NCBI GenBank assembly: GCA_025146925.1
Contig: CP102260.1
Coordinates: forward strand, 2,097,389-2,161,388
Length of the DNA stretch: 64,000 nucleotides
Source of the DNA: [Bacteroides] pectinophilus
GTDB taxonomy: Bacteria > Bacillota > Clostridia > Lachnospirales > Lachnospiraceae
Reading direction: 5' to 3'
A program made the position numbers and the translations under genes. The first letter of the stretch is position 1; every line of letters begins with the position of its first letter. The notes beneath the pieces are model-generated. The model had not been told where the DNA came from. It did not search any database and was given only the letters and a program-made list of their open reading frames with translations. This document shows positions 17,592 to 26,577 of the stretch, piece after piece.

Positions 17592-18263
17592 TTAGTCTTC
17601 TCCTCCACTCTGCGCATTCTTGTGCGCATCTCTGCGCAATTCATTTATCTCTCTCTGAAGTCTTACATTCGCCGCCTTAAGTGACTCTATATCATTCATT
17701 ACAGGGTCAGGAAGATGTATCTGGTCAAGGTCATTAACCCTTACATCATTCTGTATTACAACTCTTCCCGGCACTCCGACAACAGTTGAATTATCAGGAA
17801 CATCCTTAAGTACAACCGAGCCTGCACCAATCTTAACATTGTTGCCTATTGTTACCGAACCCAGTATCTTGGCACCTGCTCCTACCATTACATTATCACC
17901 GAGCGTCGGATGTCTCTTGCCTTTTTCCTTACCCGTGCCTCCAAGTGTCACTCCCTGATAAAGTGTAACATTATTGCCAAGAATGGCTGTCTCTCCTATT
18001 ACGACTCCATGTCCATGATCGATAAAAAGGCCTTCCCCAATCCGTGCACCCGGATGAATCTCTATTCCGGTCTTTCTTGCACACCTCTGTGATATCCACC
18101 TTGCAAGGAAGTAATGCTTCTTAAGATAAAGCTTATGAGCTGTCTTATACTTTATTATTGCTTTAAAGCTCGGATACAGAAAAACTTCCGCTGACGTCCT
18201 TATGGCAGGATCACGGTCCTTAATTACTGCCATTTCCTGTTTTATAAATGTTATCATTCCCAT
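17592..18263 (-). CDS. cysE: Serine O-acetyltransferase
   Basis: 223 residues: an N-terminal alpha-helical part, then a left-handed beta-helix of hexapeptide repeats (IGNNVKIGAGSVV) with the catalytic region DHGHGVVIGETAILGNNVTLYQG. It makes O-acetylserine from serine and acetyl-CoA, the substrate of CysK at 23575. The long C-terminal tail (to GGED) may modify feedback control or CysK docking; it does not end in the Ile typical of CysK-binding CysE. The stop lies 1 bp before the cysS ATG. Upstream is the repeated dyad region at 18294-18373. Confidence 0.93.
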   Translation of the reverse strand: MGMITFIKQEMAVIKDRDPAIRTSAEVFLYPSFKAIIKYKTAHKLYLKKHYFLARWISQRCARKTGIEIHPGARIGEGLFIDHGHGVVIGETAILGNNVTLYQGVTLGGTGKEKGKRHPTLGDNVMVGAGAKILGSVTIGNNVKIGAGSVVLKDVPDNSTVVGVPGRVVIQNDVRVNDLDQIHLPDPVMNDIESLKAANVRLQREINELRRDAHKNAQSGGED

Positions 18264-18293
18264 GTCTACATTCCGCTCCTGATTATTGCATTA

Positions 18294-18373
18294 ATATGAT
18301 ATGCATTATGCTCACTTATGTGCATTGCTCATTTATGTGCATTATGCTCATTTATGTGCATTTCATATCATAT
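18294..18373. repeat. Triple 16-bp imperfect palindrome array upstream of cysE
   Basis: Three near-identical copies of TGCTCAYTTATGTGCA occur at 18309-18324, 18326-18341 and 18345-18360. Each fits the dyad TGCnCATnnATGnGCA (copy 1 has C for T at one inner position). The array is bracketed by a perfect 10-bp inverted repeat, ATATGATATG at 18294-18303 and its complement at 18364-18373. It fills most of the 124-bp gap between ispF and cysE and looks like a multi-site operator or a structured RNA element. No canonical promoter stands out inside it. Confidence 0.72.
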
Positions 18374-18387
18374 TACATAGCTTTCTC

Positions 18388-18939
18388 TTATCGTCTTGTA
18401 CAGCCCTGACATCCTGCACATCCGCCATCCGAACCTGTTACATAGGAATTCTCATACATATAGTTAGCTACAGAATTAATACTTGCAACAGCCTGTGCGC
18501 TTATTCCTTCACCATTTCCTGTAAATCCCAGACCTTCTTCCGTTGTTGCCTTAATATTAACTCTGTCGGTATCTATGCCGAGTGCGCCGGCAACATTCTC
18601 TCTCATCCGGTCAATATAAGGGCGCATCTTTGGTCTCTGTGCAATTATTGTTCCGTCAATATTCTCTATTATATAGTTCTTATCCGCAAGCATCTTTCCG
18701 ACAACCTTAAGGAGTTCAATACTTGATGCTCCCTCATATTCAGCTGCCGTATCCGGAAAATGCTTACCTATATCTCCGAGTGCCGCTGCACCAAGAAGCG
18801 CATCCATAATTGCGTGCAGAATAACATCTGCATCTGAATGCCCCAAAAGTCCCTTTTCATATGGTATCTCAACTCCGCCCATTATAAGCTTACGTCCTTC
18901 AACGAGCTTATGGACATCGTATCCCATTCCAACGCGCAT
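18388..18939 (-). CDS. ispF: 2-C-methyl-D-erythritol 2,4-cyclodiphosphate synthase
   Basis: 183 residues from [12 protein letters not shown]; the ATG at 18939 follows GGAGG. Metal ligands are the Asp and His of GYDVHKL and the His of LLGHSDADV; the CDP-binding part [19 protein letters not shown] is intact. It forms the cyclodiphosphate in the non-mevalonate isoprenoid pathway. The enzyme is normally about 157-160 residues; this one has an extra C-terminal tail with three closely spaced cysteines ([12 protein letters not shown]). It is the first gene of the ispF-cysE-cysS-mrnC-rlmB-sigH run. Confidence 0.93.
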   Translation of the reverse strand: MRVGMGYDVHKLVEGRKLIMGGVEIPYEKGLLGHSDADVILHAIMDALLGAAALGDIGKHFPDTAAEYEGASSIELLKVVGKMLADKNYIIENIDGTIIAQRPKMRPYIDRMRENVAGALGIDTDRVNIKATTEEGLGFTGNGEGISAQAVASINSVANYMYENSYVTGSDGGCAGCQGCTRR

Positions 18940-19068
18940 AAATTTCCTCCAAAAACAATCCATATAGAGTTTATGCTATACGTTTTCAGGGCTGTTGTCA
19001 AGGGCATGATGTCCATTTTTCTGATTAAAAAAAGCATCTGAAGATTCTTCTTCAAATGCTTCCGTTAG

Positions 19069-19142
19069 TAGCGAGAGGGGGATTTGAACCCTCGACACTA
19101 CGGGTATGAACCGTATGCTCTAGCCAACTGAGCTATCTCGCC
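19069..19142 (-). tRNA. tRNA-Met (anticodon CAT)
   Basis: A 74-nt cloverleaf with GGCGAGA/TCTCGCT acceptor stem, anticodon loop TTCATAC and standard T loop TTCAAAT. The first acceptor pair is G-T (normal), unlike the unpaired 1-72 of initiator tRNA, so it is an elongator. No CCA encoded. Confidence 0.93.
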
Positions 19143-19176
19143 ATATGTAATTAAGTTGCTTAAGGATTCGTTGTAG

Positions 19177-19249
19177 TGGGGCCTACAGGGCTCGAACCTG
19201 TGACCCTCTGCTTGTAAGGCAGATGCTCTCCCAGCTGAGCTAAGACCCC
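19177..19249 (-). tRNA. tRNA-Val (anticodon TAC)
   Basis: A 73-nt cloverleaf: acceptor GGGGTCT/AGGCCCC, anticodon stem TCTGC/GCAGA around CTTACAA, T loop TTCGAGC. It precedes tRNA-Met by 34 nt and both should come from one transcript. Confidence 0.93.
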
Positions 19250-19283
19250 GTCTGCAGCTGTCCTATCGCGAACTTGCTTTGCT

Positions 19284-19313
19284 ATTATATAACCATATAA
19301 GGGCATTTGTCAA
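19284..19313 (-). promoter_or_regulatory. Promoter of the tRNA-Val/tRNA-Met pair
   Basis: Reading leftward: TTGACA (19313-19308), 18 bp, TATAAT (19289-19284), both perfect consensus, ending about 35 nt before the tRNA-Val 5' end. Confidence 0.82.
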
Positions 19314-19356
19314 GCGCTTTTTTAACTTTTTCAAAAAAGTTTTTTTAAAAAAGTTT

Positions 19357-19701
19357 TTACATTCTCTTGTGCAGTTCTGCAACTGTTCTGCTAATCTCAT
19401 CACGCAGCTTAGTCTCTGACTGTGGGAGCTTCTGAAGTATAGTAAGCAGATCTGCCGTATCATGGTCATCTCCTACCTGTCTGAGTGTCTCACATGTTGC
19501 AAAAACAACATCTTCATCCTTATCATCAGCCAGTCTTAAAAGCAGGTCAATTGACTGTTGCGAATCCGACTTGGCAAGTGCCTTGGCAAGTGCAAGCTTG
19601 TTCTCCTTGGTATCGAATACATACTGTGAAAGTTCTCCCCAGTCATTCCTCTTAATCATCTTTTCCATCTTTTCCTCAGGCGTCTTCTTTGCAAATAACA
19701 T
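19357..19701 (-). CDS. Small HEAT-repeat-like protein
   Basis: 114 residues from MLFAKKTPEEKMEKM; the ATG at 19701 follows TTGGAG, so the in-frame TTG at 19713 is rejected. The chain is all-alpha and repeats the pattern 'LAKALAKSDSQQSIDLLLRLADDKDEDVVFATCETLRQVG', typical of HEAT repeats. It probably is a protein-binding scaffold; no partner is indicated. A and T rich inverted repeats at about 19320-19356 may terminate it. Confidence 0.6.
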   Translation of the reverse strand: MLFAKKTPEEKMEKMIKRNDWGELSQYVFDTKENKLALAKALAKSDSQQSIDLLLRLADDKDEDVVFATCETLRQVGDDHDTADLLTILQKLPQSETKLRDEISRTVAELHKRM

Positions 19702-19807
19702 AGTCTGCTCCAATCCGAGGTGTAATATTACATCTCTTTTTATTTTGACTATATTATAGCACCGTTTGTCAAGATTTTAACATGGTGTAATGTGTAATTA
19801 TGACGGG

Positions 19808-20281
19808 TCAGCCTACAGGCTTAGCGTGAAGTCTGAAATTACCTGCCGTCTCGTATGTCGCACAAATCTTATCTGCCATACATACAATCCACGCTTCCCT
19901 GTTATTAGGCGGAATTATTGTGAGCGGAAACATATGCTTAAGTATAATATCCGCTTCCTTATCTGATATATTATAGTCCTGCATTGCATTACGCAGTGCA
20001 TGTCTTGGATGATAGAATCCATGCAGTCTGTGATTCTTGTTCTTCTCGTGCCAGTCATACAGGAAATAATCATGTAAAAGTGCGCCCTTAACAAGTGCCT
20101 TACGATCAACCCTGATGTGAAGCCGGTCTGCAATAAGGAGGCTTACATATGCAACATTGCGGCAGTGCTTGAATACCGACACCGTACCGTGCTGTATATA
20201 GTTATTAAGCTCTCTATACCTTCCGTCCTTCTTGAGTTCCCCGATGGCAGTGCTTATCTCATCTGCATACTCTCGATTCAT
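19808..20281 (-). CDS. HD-domain phosphohydrolase-like protein
   Basis: 157 residues with the HD metal ligands in order: His in VFKHCRNVAY, His-Asp in ALLHDYFLYDWH, His in LKHMFPL and Asp in CMADKICA. It is likely a small phosphohydrolase; the substrate is unknown. AAAGGGG precedes the ATG. It is the last gene of a leftward trio with the PAP2 and alarmone synthetase genes, 15 bp after PAP2. Confidence 0.78.
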   Translation of the reverse strand: MNREYADEISTAIGELKKDGRYRELNNYIQHGTVSVFKHCRNVAYVSLLIADRLHIRVDRKALVKGALLHDYFLYDWHEKNKNHRLHGFYHPRHALRNAMQDYNISDKEADIILKHMFPLTIIPPNNREAWIVCMADKICATYETAGNFRLHAKPVG

Positions 20282-20296
20282 TAAAAATATCCCCTT

Positions 20297-20857
20297 TCAA
20301 AACAAATCCCTGGCCTGCTTCTTTCTCTTATCAAGCCTCTTCATTATACGTTCCGCTATATAGTTACCGCTGTATCCGTATGCTATACCCAGAATTATCC
20401 CCGCAATTACATCTGTAGGATAATGAACAAGCAGATACAGTCTTGAAAATGCAATCTGTGCTGCAAGCACCAGCGCCGCAGTTCCTTCCTTCTTCCTGTT
20501 AAGGAATAATGCGACTGCCGAACCTATCGATGCCGATGTATGCCCTGAAGGGAATGAATAATCCCTCGGTTCACGAATCTTAACATTAAAGCTCTTATCC
20601 TTCCAGAATGGTCTTGCCCTGTCCACTGCATTCTTAATTATCGTGTTACTGAAAATAAACGAAAATAACAGGGCTATTGCCATAGAAAGCCCGCTCTTCC
20701 TATACTTGTCAGACTTGACACATCCGGCAGACAGTGCAATCCAGAATCCGCCCGCATCACCCATTCTCGTAACAGTACGCATAAGTCTGTCTGCAAGTGG
20801 GCTGTGCCGGTCTTTAAGCCAGTGTAGAAATCTCATCTCCCAATTCATAATATTCAT
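20297..20857 (-). CDS. PAP2-family membrane phosphatase
   Basis: 186 residues with several membrane segments and the three PAP2 motifs: KNAVDRARP, PSGHTSAS and SRLYLLVHYPTDV. These define the acid phosphatase active site facing outward, usually acting on undecaprenyl diphosphate or lipid phosphates. The start ATG overlaps the stop of the upstream alarmone synthetase as ATGA, suggesting coupled translation. Confidence 0.87.
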   Translation of the reverse strand: MNIMNWEMRFLHWLKDRHSPLADRLMRTVTRMGDAGGFWIALSAGCVKSDKYRKSGLSMAIALLFSFIFSNTIIKNAVDRARPFWKDKSFNVKIREPRDYSFPSGHTSASIGSAVALFLNRKKEGTAALVLAAQIAFSRLYLLVHYPTDVIAGIILGIAYGYSGNYIAERIMKRLDKRKKQARDLF

Positions 20858-21618
20858 TCTTCCTCATTACGCTTCTTGAGCCCTATAATCATCTTATGTG
20901 TCTCATCCATCATATTATCAAGGGCAGCACTCTGGTCTGCGCATTGCTTGAGTCTGTCAGAAATCTCACTGTACTCATCATACATCTGCAGATTCTTCTT
21001 ATACCTTATCTTATGTTCAAGACTTGCCCAGAAATCCATGGCAATTGTTCTTAACTGCACCTCAACTTTCATAAAGCGCTTCTCATTAAGCAGGAATATA
21101 GGTATCTCAACTATAAGATGAAGGCTTCTGTATCCGTTATCCTTAGGATGCTTTATATAATCCTTAACTTCGAGGACCTTAACATCATCCTGCTTGGCAA
21201 GGCTGTCGGCAAGCATGTATATATCTTCCTGAAATGCACATATTACACGTACACCTGCTATATCAAACAGATTCTTCTCAATAGATGCAACGTCCATTGG
21301 AATATTCTTACGCTGAAGCTTCTCTACTATGCTCTCAGGTGACTTGAGCCTTGACTTGATTGTCTCAATAGGATTAGACTCACGTCCTCTTGAAAGCTCT
21401 ACGTTAAGCACGTTAAACTTAGTCTCAACTTCCATTATGGCACATCTGTAGTATGCCATAAGTCTTCCGTATTCACTCGCATCTGATCGTATATTCTTAA
21501 TAATATCAAGGAGCTGGTCATTCACATTAATACTGAGTGCCATAAGCTCGTTATCATCAACCACTTTTCTTTCCTCGCAATCAAATTCTTTTTGCGAATA
21601 TATTTTATCAAATTCCAC
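20854..21618 (-). CDS. Small alarmone synthetase (RelQ/YjbM-type GTP pyrophosphokinase)
   Basis: 254 residues with a RelA/SpoT synthetase domain: DIAGVRVICAF, KDNGYRSLHLIVEIP and VEVQLRTIAMDFWASLEHKIRYK. There is no HD hydrolase, TGS or ACT domain, so it is a synthetase-only SAS enzyme making ppGpp/pppGpp. The GTG start at 21618 is weakly supported; an ATG at about 21543 (MALSINVNDQ) would give a length closer to known RelQ proteins. It leads the operon with PAP2 and HD genes. Confidence 0.87.
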   Translation of the reverse strand: MEFDKIYSQKEFDCEERKVVDDNELMALSINVNDQLLDIIKNIRSDASEYGRLMAYYRCAIMEVETKFNVLNVELSRGRESNPIETIKSRLKSPESIVEKLQRKNIPMDVASIEKNLFDIAGVRVICAFQEDIYMLADSLAKQDDVKVLEVKDYIKHPKDNGYRSLHLIVEIPIFLLNEKRFMKVEVQLRTIAMDFWASLEHKIRYKKNLQMYDEYSEISDRLKQCADQSAALDNMMDETHKMIIGLKKRNEEE

Positions 21619-21692
21619 ACTACTTTTCCATAGATATTTGCATTTTAATGCATTTTACAAACTTTTTTCACAAATCACATGCAAAGCAAAAA

Positions 21693-21733
21693 TCTCCCCA
21701 AAGCATTCATCTTACGACTATGCTTTGGGGAGA
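21693..21733 (-). terminator. Strong terminator after metY
   Basis: A 13-bp perfect stem (21693-21705 with 21721-21733), 15-nt loop, followed leftward by TTTTTGCTTTG. Confidence 0.88.
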
Positions 21734-21784
21734 CCGGCAATTATTCAATATTCCGGGCTATATTAACAGGCTGCGTGCCGGCTG

Positions 21785-23080
21785 TTACTGTATAGCTTTG
21801 AAAGCGCCCTCAAGGTCCTCAATAATATCATCAATATGCTCTGTACCGATTGAGAGGCGGATTGTGTTAGGCTTAATTCCCTGATCTGCAAGTTCTGCCT
21901 CGTTAAGCTCTGCATGTGTTGTTGAAGCAGGGTGGATTACAAGACTCTTAACATCTGCAACATTAGCAAGAAGTGAGAATAACTGAAGGTTATCAATAAA
22001 CTTCTTAGCTGTATTATCATCGCCCTTAATCTCAAATGTAAATATAGAACCGCCACCGTTAGGGAAATATCTCTTATAAAGTTCCTGCTGCTTTGGATCA
22101 TCTGACACTGAAGGATGGTTAACCTTCTCTACAAGCGGATTGCTGTTAAGGTACTGTACAACCTTAAGTGCATTCTCTACATGACGCTCAACACGGAGTG
22201 AAAGTGTCTCAAGTCCCTGAAGGAATATCCATGAGTGAAGAGGTGAAAGCGTTGCACCTGTATCACGAAGAAGTATCGCACGGATTCTTGTAACGAATGC
22301 TGCAGGACCTGCTGCCTGTGCAAAGCTGATTCCATGATAGCTTGGGTTTGGCTCTGTGAGCTGTGGGAACTTACCTGAAGCTGCCCAGTCAAACTTACCG
22401 CCGTCTACTATAACTCCACCGATTGTTGTTCCATGTCCGCCAATGAACTTGGTTGCTGAATGAACAACGATATCTGCTCCGTGCTCAATTGGTCTGATAA
22501 GGTATGGTGTACCGAATGTATTATCAATAACAAGCGGAATCTTATGTGCATGTGCAATTGCCGCAACAGCTTCAATATCTACAACTTCTGAATTAGGGTT
22601 GCCAAGTGTCTCAATATAAAGAGCCTTAGTATTGTCCTGAATTGCTGCTTCAAAGTCAGCCGGATCTGTAGGGTCTACGAATGTAGTTGTTACACCGTAA
22701 TCAACAAGAGTATGTGCAAGAAGGTTATATGTACCGCCATAGATATTCTTTGCTGCTACAATGTGGTCTCCGCTAAGTGCAAGATTCTGGATTGTATATG
22801 TAACTGCTGCTGCGCCTGATGCTGTAGCAAGTGCTGCCACACCGCCTTCAAGAGCTGCAATTCTTCTCTCGAATACATCCTCTGTAGGGTTAGTAAGTCT
22901 TCCATAAATATTACCTGCATCCTTAAGTGCAAATCTGTCAGCAGCATGCTGTGAATTGCGGAATACAAATGATGATGTCTGGTAAATAGGTACAGCTCTT
23001 GCATCTGTTACCGGATCAGGCTGCTCCTGTCCTACGTGAAGCTGTAATGTCTCGAATCTGTAATTTCTGTTATCTGCCAT
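21785..23080 (-). CDS. metY: O-acetylhomoserine sulfhydrylase (aminocarboxypropyltransferase)
   Basis: 431 residues from [18 protein letters not shown]; the ATG at 23080 follows GGAGGAG. A Cys/Met metabolism PLP enzyme: [42 protein letters not shown] and the PLP lysine in [13 protein letters not shown]. The long form with the [17 protein letters not shown] region is typical of MetY rather than MetB/MetC. It makes homocysteine from O-acetylhomoserine and sulfide, feeding MetE at 31072. It is the last gene of the cysK-regulator-metY operon. Confidence 0.93.
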   Translation of the reverse strand: MADNRNYRFETLQLHVGQEQPDPVTDARAVPIYQTSSFVFRNSQHAADRFALKDAGNIYGRLTNPTEDVFERRIAALEGGVAALATASGAAAVTYTIQNLALSGDHIVAAKNIYGGTYNLLAHTLVDYGVTTTFVDPTDPADFEAAIQDNTKALYIETLGNPNSEVVDIEAVAAIAHAHKIPLVIDNTFGTPYLIRPIEHGADIVVHSATKFIGGHGTTIGGVIVDGGKFDWAASGKFPQLTEPNPSYHGISFAQAAGPAAFVTRIRAILLRDTGATLSPLHSWIFLQGLETLSLRVERHVENALKVVQYLNSNPLVEKVNHPSVSDDPKQQELYKRYFPNGGGSIFTFEIKGDDNTAKKFIDNLQLFSLLANVADVKSLVIHPASTTHAELNEAELADQGIKPNTIRLSIGTEHIDDIIEDLEGAFKAIQ

Positions 23081-23114
23081 AGTCTTTTTCTCCTCCATAA
23101 ATGTTTTAATCAGA

Positions 23115-23549
23115 TTATATTATATAGTTATCAGACTTCTCCATCTGCCACTGCACCAGATCCTGAAGTGTGATATTATCTACAACACTCTTTATCGCGT
23201 CATTAAGCTTTTCCCAAAGAATCAGTGTTACGCATTCATTCCGCCTCTCACAGTCATTCGGTTCATAGTCAAGACACGCTACAGGGGCAAGACTGCCCTC
23301 CGTGAGCCGCAGAATCATTCCCACAGTGTATTCCTTCGGCTCACGGTTAAGCATGTATCCGCCCTGCGGACCTCTGATGCTTCGCACAAAGCCCGCCTTA
23401 TTAAGTATCGATATTATCTGCTCAAGATATTTGTCTGATATTCCCTGTCTCTTCGAAATATCCTTAAGCCTTATCGGCTCTCCATTATTATTGACGGCAA
23501 GGTCAAGCATCATTCTGAGCGCATATCTTCCTCTTGTTGAAATCTTCAT
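23115..23549 (-). CDS. Rrf2-family transcriptional regulator, CymR-like
   Basis: 144 residues. An N-terminal winged helix ([49 protein letters not shown]) is followed by a linker with three cysteines spaced C-x7-C-x5-C ([15 protein letters not shown]). Such a set can bind an iron-sulfur cluster in IscR; B. subtilis CymR has no such triad and instead acts with CysK. The position between cysK and metY indicates a cysteine/sulfur repressor, so both sensing modes are possible. Confidence 0.85.
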   Translation of the reverse strand: MKISTRGRYALRMMLDLAVNNNGEPIRLKDISKRQGISDKYLEQIISILNKAGFVRSIRGPQGGYMLNREPKEYTVGMILRLTEGSLAPVACLDYEPNDCERRNECVTLILWEKLNDAIKSVVDNITLQDLVQWQMEKSDNYII

Positions 23550-23574
23550 TCTTTCACCTCTTCACTGCATCTGT

Positions 23575-24507
23575 TTAACGGTTGAACAATGCAGTTGAAA
23601 GGTATCTGTCACCTGTATCAGGAAGAAGTACTACTATATTCCTGCCTTTATTCTCAGGTCTCGCCGCAACTATCTCTGCCGCATGAAGTGCTGCTCCCGA
23701 AGATATACCTACAAGTATTCCTTCAGCCTTGGCAAATTCACGACCTGCATCAAATGCATCCTCATTCTCAATTGTTACTATTTCATCATAAATCTTGGTA
23801 TTAAGTACATCAGGAACAAATCCGGCACCAATTCCCTGAATCATATGAGGGCCGCCCTTGCCTGTTGAAAGCACCGGTGAACCCGCAGGTTCTACTGCTA
23901 TAACCTTAATATCAGGATTCTTAGACTTAAGGAATTCTCCGATACCTGTAACTGTACCACCTGTACCTACACCTGCGATAAATATGTCTACATTGCCTTC
24001 TGTATCTTCCCATATCTCAGGTCCTGTTGTAGCCTTATGTGCTGCTGGATTGGCAGGATTAACAAACTGTCCCGGTATAAATGAATCAGGTGTCTCCTTA
24101 GCCAGTTCTTCAGCCTTAGCAATTGCACCCTTCATACCCTTAGAACCTTCTGTAAGAACAAGCTCTGCACCATAAGCCTTAAGGAGGTTTCTTCTCTCAA
24201 TGCTCATTGTCTCAGGCATTGTAAGAATTATTCTGTATCCTCTTGCTGCTGCGATTGAAGCAAGCCCGATTCCTGTGTTACCGCTTGTAGGCTCGATTAT
24301 AACCGAACCTTCCTTAAGGATTCCTCTCTGCTCTGCATCATTAATCATTGCAAGTGCTACTCTGTCCTTAACGCTTCCTGCAGGATTAAAGTATTCAAGC
24401 TTGGCGAATATGTTAGCTTCAACACCTCTCTTCTTCTCAAAATTATTAGCATGTAAAAGTGGTGTCTTACCTATAAGTTCCGCTACGTTCTCATAAATCT
24501 TTCCCAT
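23575..24507 (-). CDS. cysK: Cysteine synthase A (O-acetylserine sulfhydrylase)
   Basis: 310 residues from [18 protein letters not shown]; the ATG at 24507 follows GGAGAC. PLP lysine in [11 protein letters not shown], substrate loop [13 protein letters not shown] phosphate loop [10 protein letters not shown]. It makes cysteine from O-acetylserine and sulfide. First gene of the operon with the Rrf2 regulator (26 bp gap) and metY. In Bacillus CysK also binds CymR as a corepressor, which fits this pairing. Confidence 0.95.
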   Translation of the reverse strand: MGKIYENVAELIGKTPLLHANNFEKKRGVEANIFAKLEYFNPAGSVKDRVALAMINDAEQRGILKEGSVIIEPTSGNTGIGLASIAAARGYRIILTMPETMSIERRNLLKAYGAELVLTEGSKGMKGAIAKAEELAKETPDSFIPGQFVNPANPAAHKATTGPEIWEDTEGNVDIFIAGVGTGGTVTGIGEFLKSKNPDIKVIAVEPAGSPVLSTGKGGPHMIQGIGAGFVPDVLNTKIYDEIVTIENEDAFDAGREFAKAEGILVGISSGAALHAAEIVAARPENKGRNIVVLLPDTGDRYLSTALFNR

Positions 24508-24583
24508 GGTATAATTGTCTCCTTTCAATCCCCTGAATATTCAATGAACCATATAGAAATTCCTTTTCCCTATTCTCATATAA

Positions 24584-24645
24584 TTCATACTGAATTAATA
24601 TGAAATCTATGTTTAGGATTATACCATGTACAAAGCATTTGTCAA
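24584..24645 (-). promoter_or_regulatory. cysK operon promoter with candidate sulfur-regulator operator
   Basis: Reading leftward: TTGACA (24645-24640), 16 bp, TATAAT (24623-24618). Just downstream lies a cluster of TTCA/TGAA half sites: TTCATA at 24584-24589 and TATGAA at 24599-24604, with an inner ATTCA-TAC-TGAAT dyad. A repressor there would block the transcription start. The Rrf2 protein encoded in the operon is the obvious candidate. Confidence 0.68.
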
Positions 24646-24705
24646 TACTTATTTCAAAAAATATTTCACGAAAAATATTTCATTAAGTTTTTAATGTTTT
24701 TCCGC

Positions 24706-25497
24706 TCATCCCAGCGCTACGTCAAGCATCATCATTACAGTAAAACCAAGTCCGAACATAAGGGTCGCCGCATTGCTGTGCCTGCCTGCCGACATCTCAG
24801 GTATCAGCTCTTCTACCACGACATATAACATTGCCCCGGCAGCGAATCCAAGAAGATACGGCAGGGCCGGAATGACCAGCCCTGCCGCAATTATTGTAAG
24901 AACAGCTCCTATAGGCTCAACCACTCCTGACAGTGCCCCATACAGAAATGCTTTCCATGTTCCTACTCCTTCTGATTTTAATGGCAGGGAGATTATCGCA
25001 CCTTCAGGGAAATTCTGAATTGCAATTCCAAGAGAAAGCACCACTGCTCCCGTCAGGGCTATCTGTGTACTTCCCGCAGCCCAGCCTGCATAGACAACTC
25101 CTACTGCCATTCCTTCCGGTATGTTATGCATTGTAACTGCAAGCACCAGCATTGTTGTCTTTTTAAGCTTACTTCTGATTCCCTCTGCCTCATCGCTGTA
25201 CATATGCAGATGTGGGATGATATGGTCCAGCAAAAGCAGAAAAAGTATTCCTGCCCATATTCCGGCAAACGCCGGTGCAAAAGCCAGTCTTCCCATCGAC
25301 CCGGACGCTTCTATCGCCGGAATTATAAGACTCCATATTGATGCTGCTACCATAACTCCTGCCGCAAAACCCGTAAGTGCTTTCTGTATTCTCTCATTCA
25401 TGGCATTTTTAAGTAAAAATACGCTTGCAGACCCGAGTACTGTTCCGGCAAATGGTATAAGCACGCCTTTTATAACTTCTGCATTAATGTAATTCAT
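24706..25497 (-). CDS. ZIP-family metal transporter (ZupT/GufA type)
   Basis: 263 residues, about eight membrane segments. The ZIP signature motifs are VTMHNIPEGMAVG and AIQNFPEGAIISLP, with the metal-binding His, Asn and Glu on neighbouring helices, plus a His-containing loop IIPHLHMYSDE. It takes up divalent metals (Zn, Fe or Mn) across the inner membrane. The ATG lies 3 nt after the flavodoxin stop with no good ribosome site of its own, so translation is probably coupled. Confidence 0.87.
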   Translation of the reverse strand: MNYINAEVIKGVLIPFAGTVLGSASVFLLKNAMNERIQKALTGFAAGVMVAASIWSLIIPAIEASGSMGRLAFAPAFAGIWAGILFLLLLDHIIPHLHMYSDEAEGIRSKLKKTTMLVLAVTMHNIPEGMAVGVVYAGWAAGSTQIALTGAVVLSLGIAIQNFPEGAIISLPLKSEGVGTWKAFLYGALSGVVEPIGAVLTIIAAGLVIPALPYLLGFAAGAMLYVVVEELIPEMSAGRHSNAATLMFGLGFTVMMMLDVALG

Positions 25498-25500
25498 ATA

Positions 25501-25932
25501 TTAAAGCTTTGCAAGACTGCTGCCAAGTTCGCGGCAGACCTTAAGATCTGCATCTTCCGGCATCTCCTGGCAGATTGCACTCTCCCCTCCTATAACATTG
25601 GCTCCTGCTGCCTTCATTCTGTCTGCCCATGTTCTCATCCATTCGCCGTCTCCCCAGCCATATGAGCCGAAGAGTGCGATTGTCTTGCCTGCTGCAATCT
25701 TTTCAACTTCACTCACAAACGGTTCCATCTCTGAATCCTCAAGCTCTTCTGCACCCATTGCAGGGCATCCGAGTGCAAATCCGGCTGCATCCTTTATATC
25801 ACCGATATTGGCTGAGCCTACCTCCAGAACATCCGCCTGTGCTCCTGCCTCCTCAATTCCTGCTCCGATGGCGTTAGCCATTGCCAGTGTGTTGCCTGTC
25901 TGGCTCCAGTAGATTACATATACCTTTGACAT
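25501..25932 (-). CDS. Flavodoxin
   Basis: 143 residues from MSKVYVIYWSQTGNT; the ATG at 25932 follows GGAGGATT. The FMN phosphate loop is SQTGNTLAMA, with further FMN loops at ALGCPAMGAEEL and ALFGSYGWGDGEWM. A short-chain flavodoxin that can replace ferredoxin when iron is scarce. It sits between DUF3793 and the ZIP transporter behind a palindromic operator, consistent with metal-limitation control. Confidence 0.9.
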   Translation of the reverse strand: MSKVYVIYWSQTGNTLAMANAIGAGIEEAGAQADVLEVGSANIGDIKDAAGFALGCPAMGAEELEDSEMEPFVSEVEKIAAGKTIALFGSYGWGDGEWMRTWADRMKAAGANVIGGESAICQEMPEDADLKVCRELGSSLAKL

Positions 25933-25961
25933 TTTCAAATCCTCCATATAATTTTCTTTAT

Positions 25962-26552
25962 CTATGCATATACGGCAATAATCTGCCTCATATCCATCCC
26001 GCCTGATATTTTCTCAAGGATATCCTGTTTTGCTTTTTCAAAGCTGTCAAACAGCCTGCATTTCTCTTCCGGCTTATCATAAACCTTCCAATACCCTGTA
26101 TATAATGACTCCTGTCCCCGTTTCTCAATAAAGCCTTCCACATCCTCCGCCGGATAATCAAGGAGAAGTCCAAGCTCATGTGGAAAATCTTTATTATCGG
26201 AAATATATCTTCTGTATCTTGTTTTGAATACAGGAAGTATCTTTTCAAGTTTACAGTCTTCATATCCGAATTTCTTCATAAGTTCCGATGTATGTTCACT
26301 TTCAAGATACGCTCTCAGTTTTTCTTCATTATACATAAGCATCGTAATTCTTGTGTCTGTCATCACAAGTACATAACAGCTTATCTTAGTTCCTTTTATT
26401 ATCTGCATAAGCTGCCTGTAATATCCACGGTCAATCGTCATCAGATTCGATGCTTTAAGCCCCGCAATAAGAGGAGCGCACTGCATTGCCGTCTGTGTAT
26501 TCAGATTGTTGAGACTAAGCTTTTTTATAAGCTCATATACTTCGCTGCTCAT
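25962..26552 (-). CDS. DUF3793 family protein
   Basis: 196 residues matching the DUF3793 pattern: N-terminal CAPLIAGLKASNLMTI, middle CYVLVMTDTRITMLMYNEEKL, and FPHELGLLLDYPAEDVEGFIE. My recollection is that this family often neighbours flavodoxin and iron-uptake genes in Clostridia; its activity is unknown. No membrane segments. AAGGAG precedes the ATG. It leads the operon just after the operator palindrome. Confidence 0.8.
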   Translation of the reverse strand: MSSEVYELIKKLSLNNLNTQTAMQCAPLIAGLKASNLMTIDRGYYRQLMQIIKGTKISCYVLVMTDTRITMLMYNEEKLRAYLESEHTSELMKKFGYEDCKLEKILPVFKTRYRRYISDNKDFPHELGLLLDYPAEDVEGFIEKRGQESLYTGYWKVYDKPEEKCRLFDSFEKAKQDILEKISGGMDMRQIIAVYA

Positions 26553-26577
26553 GTGTCGGACTCCTTTCTGTCTTTTA

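Noticed and set aside
18309-18360. Short direct repeats resembling a mini CRISPR array
   Set aside because: Units are 16 bp, only 1-3 bp apart, with no spacers and no cas genes nearby; each unit is an operator-like dyad.
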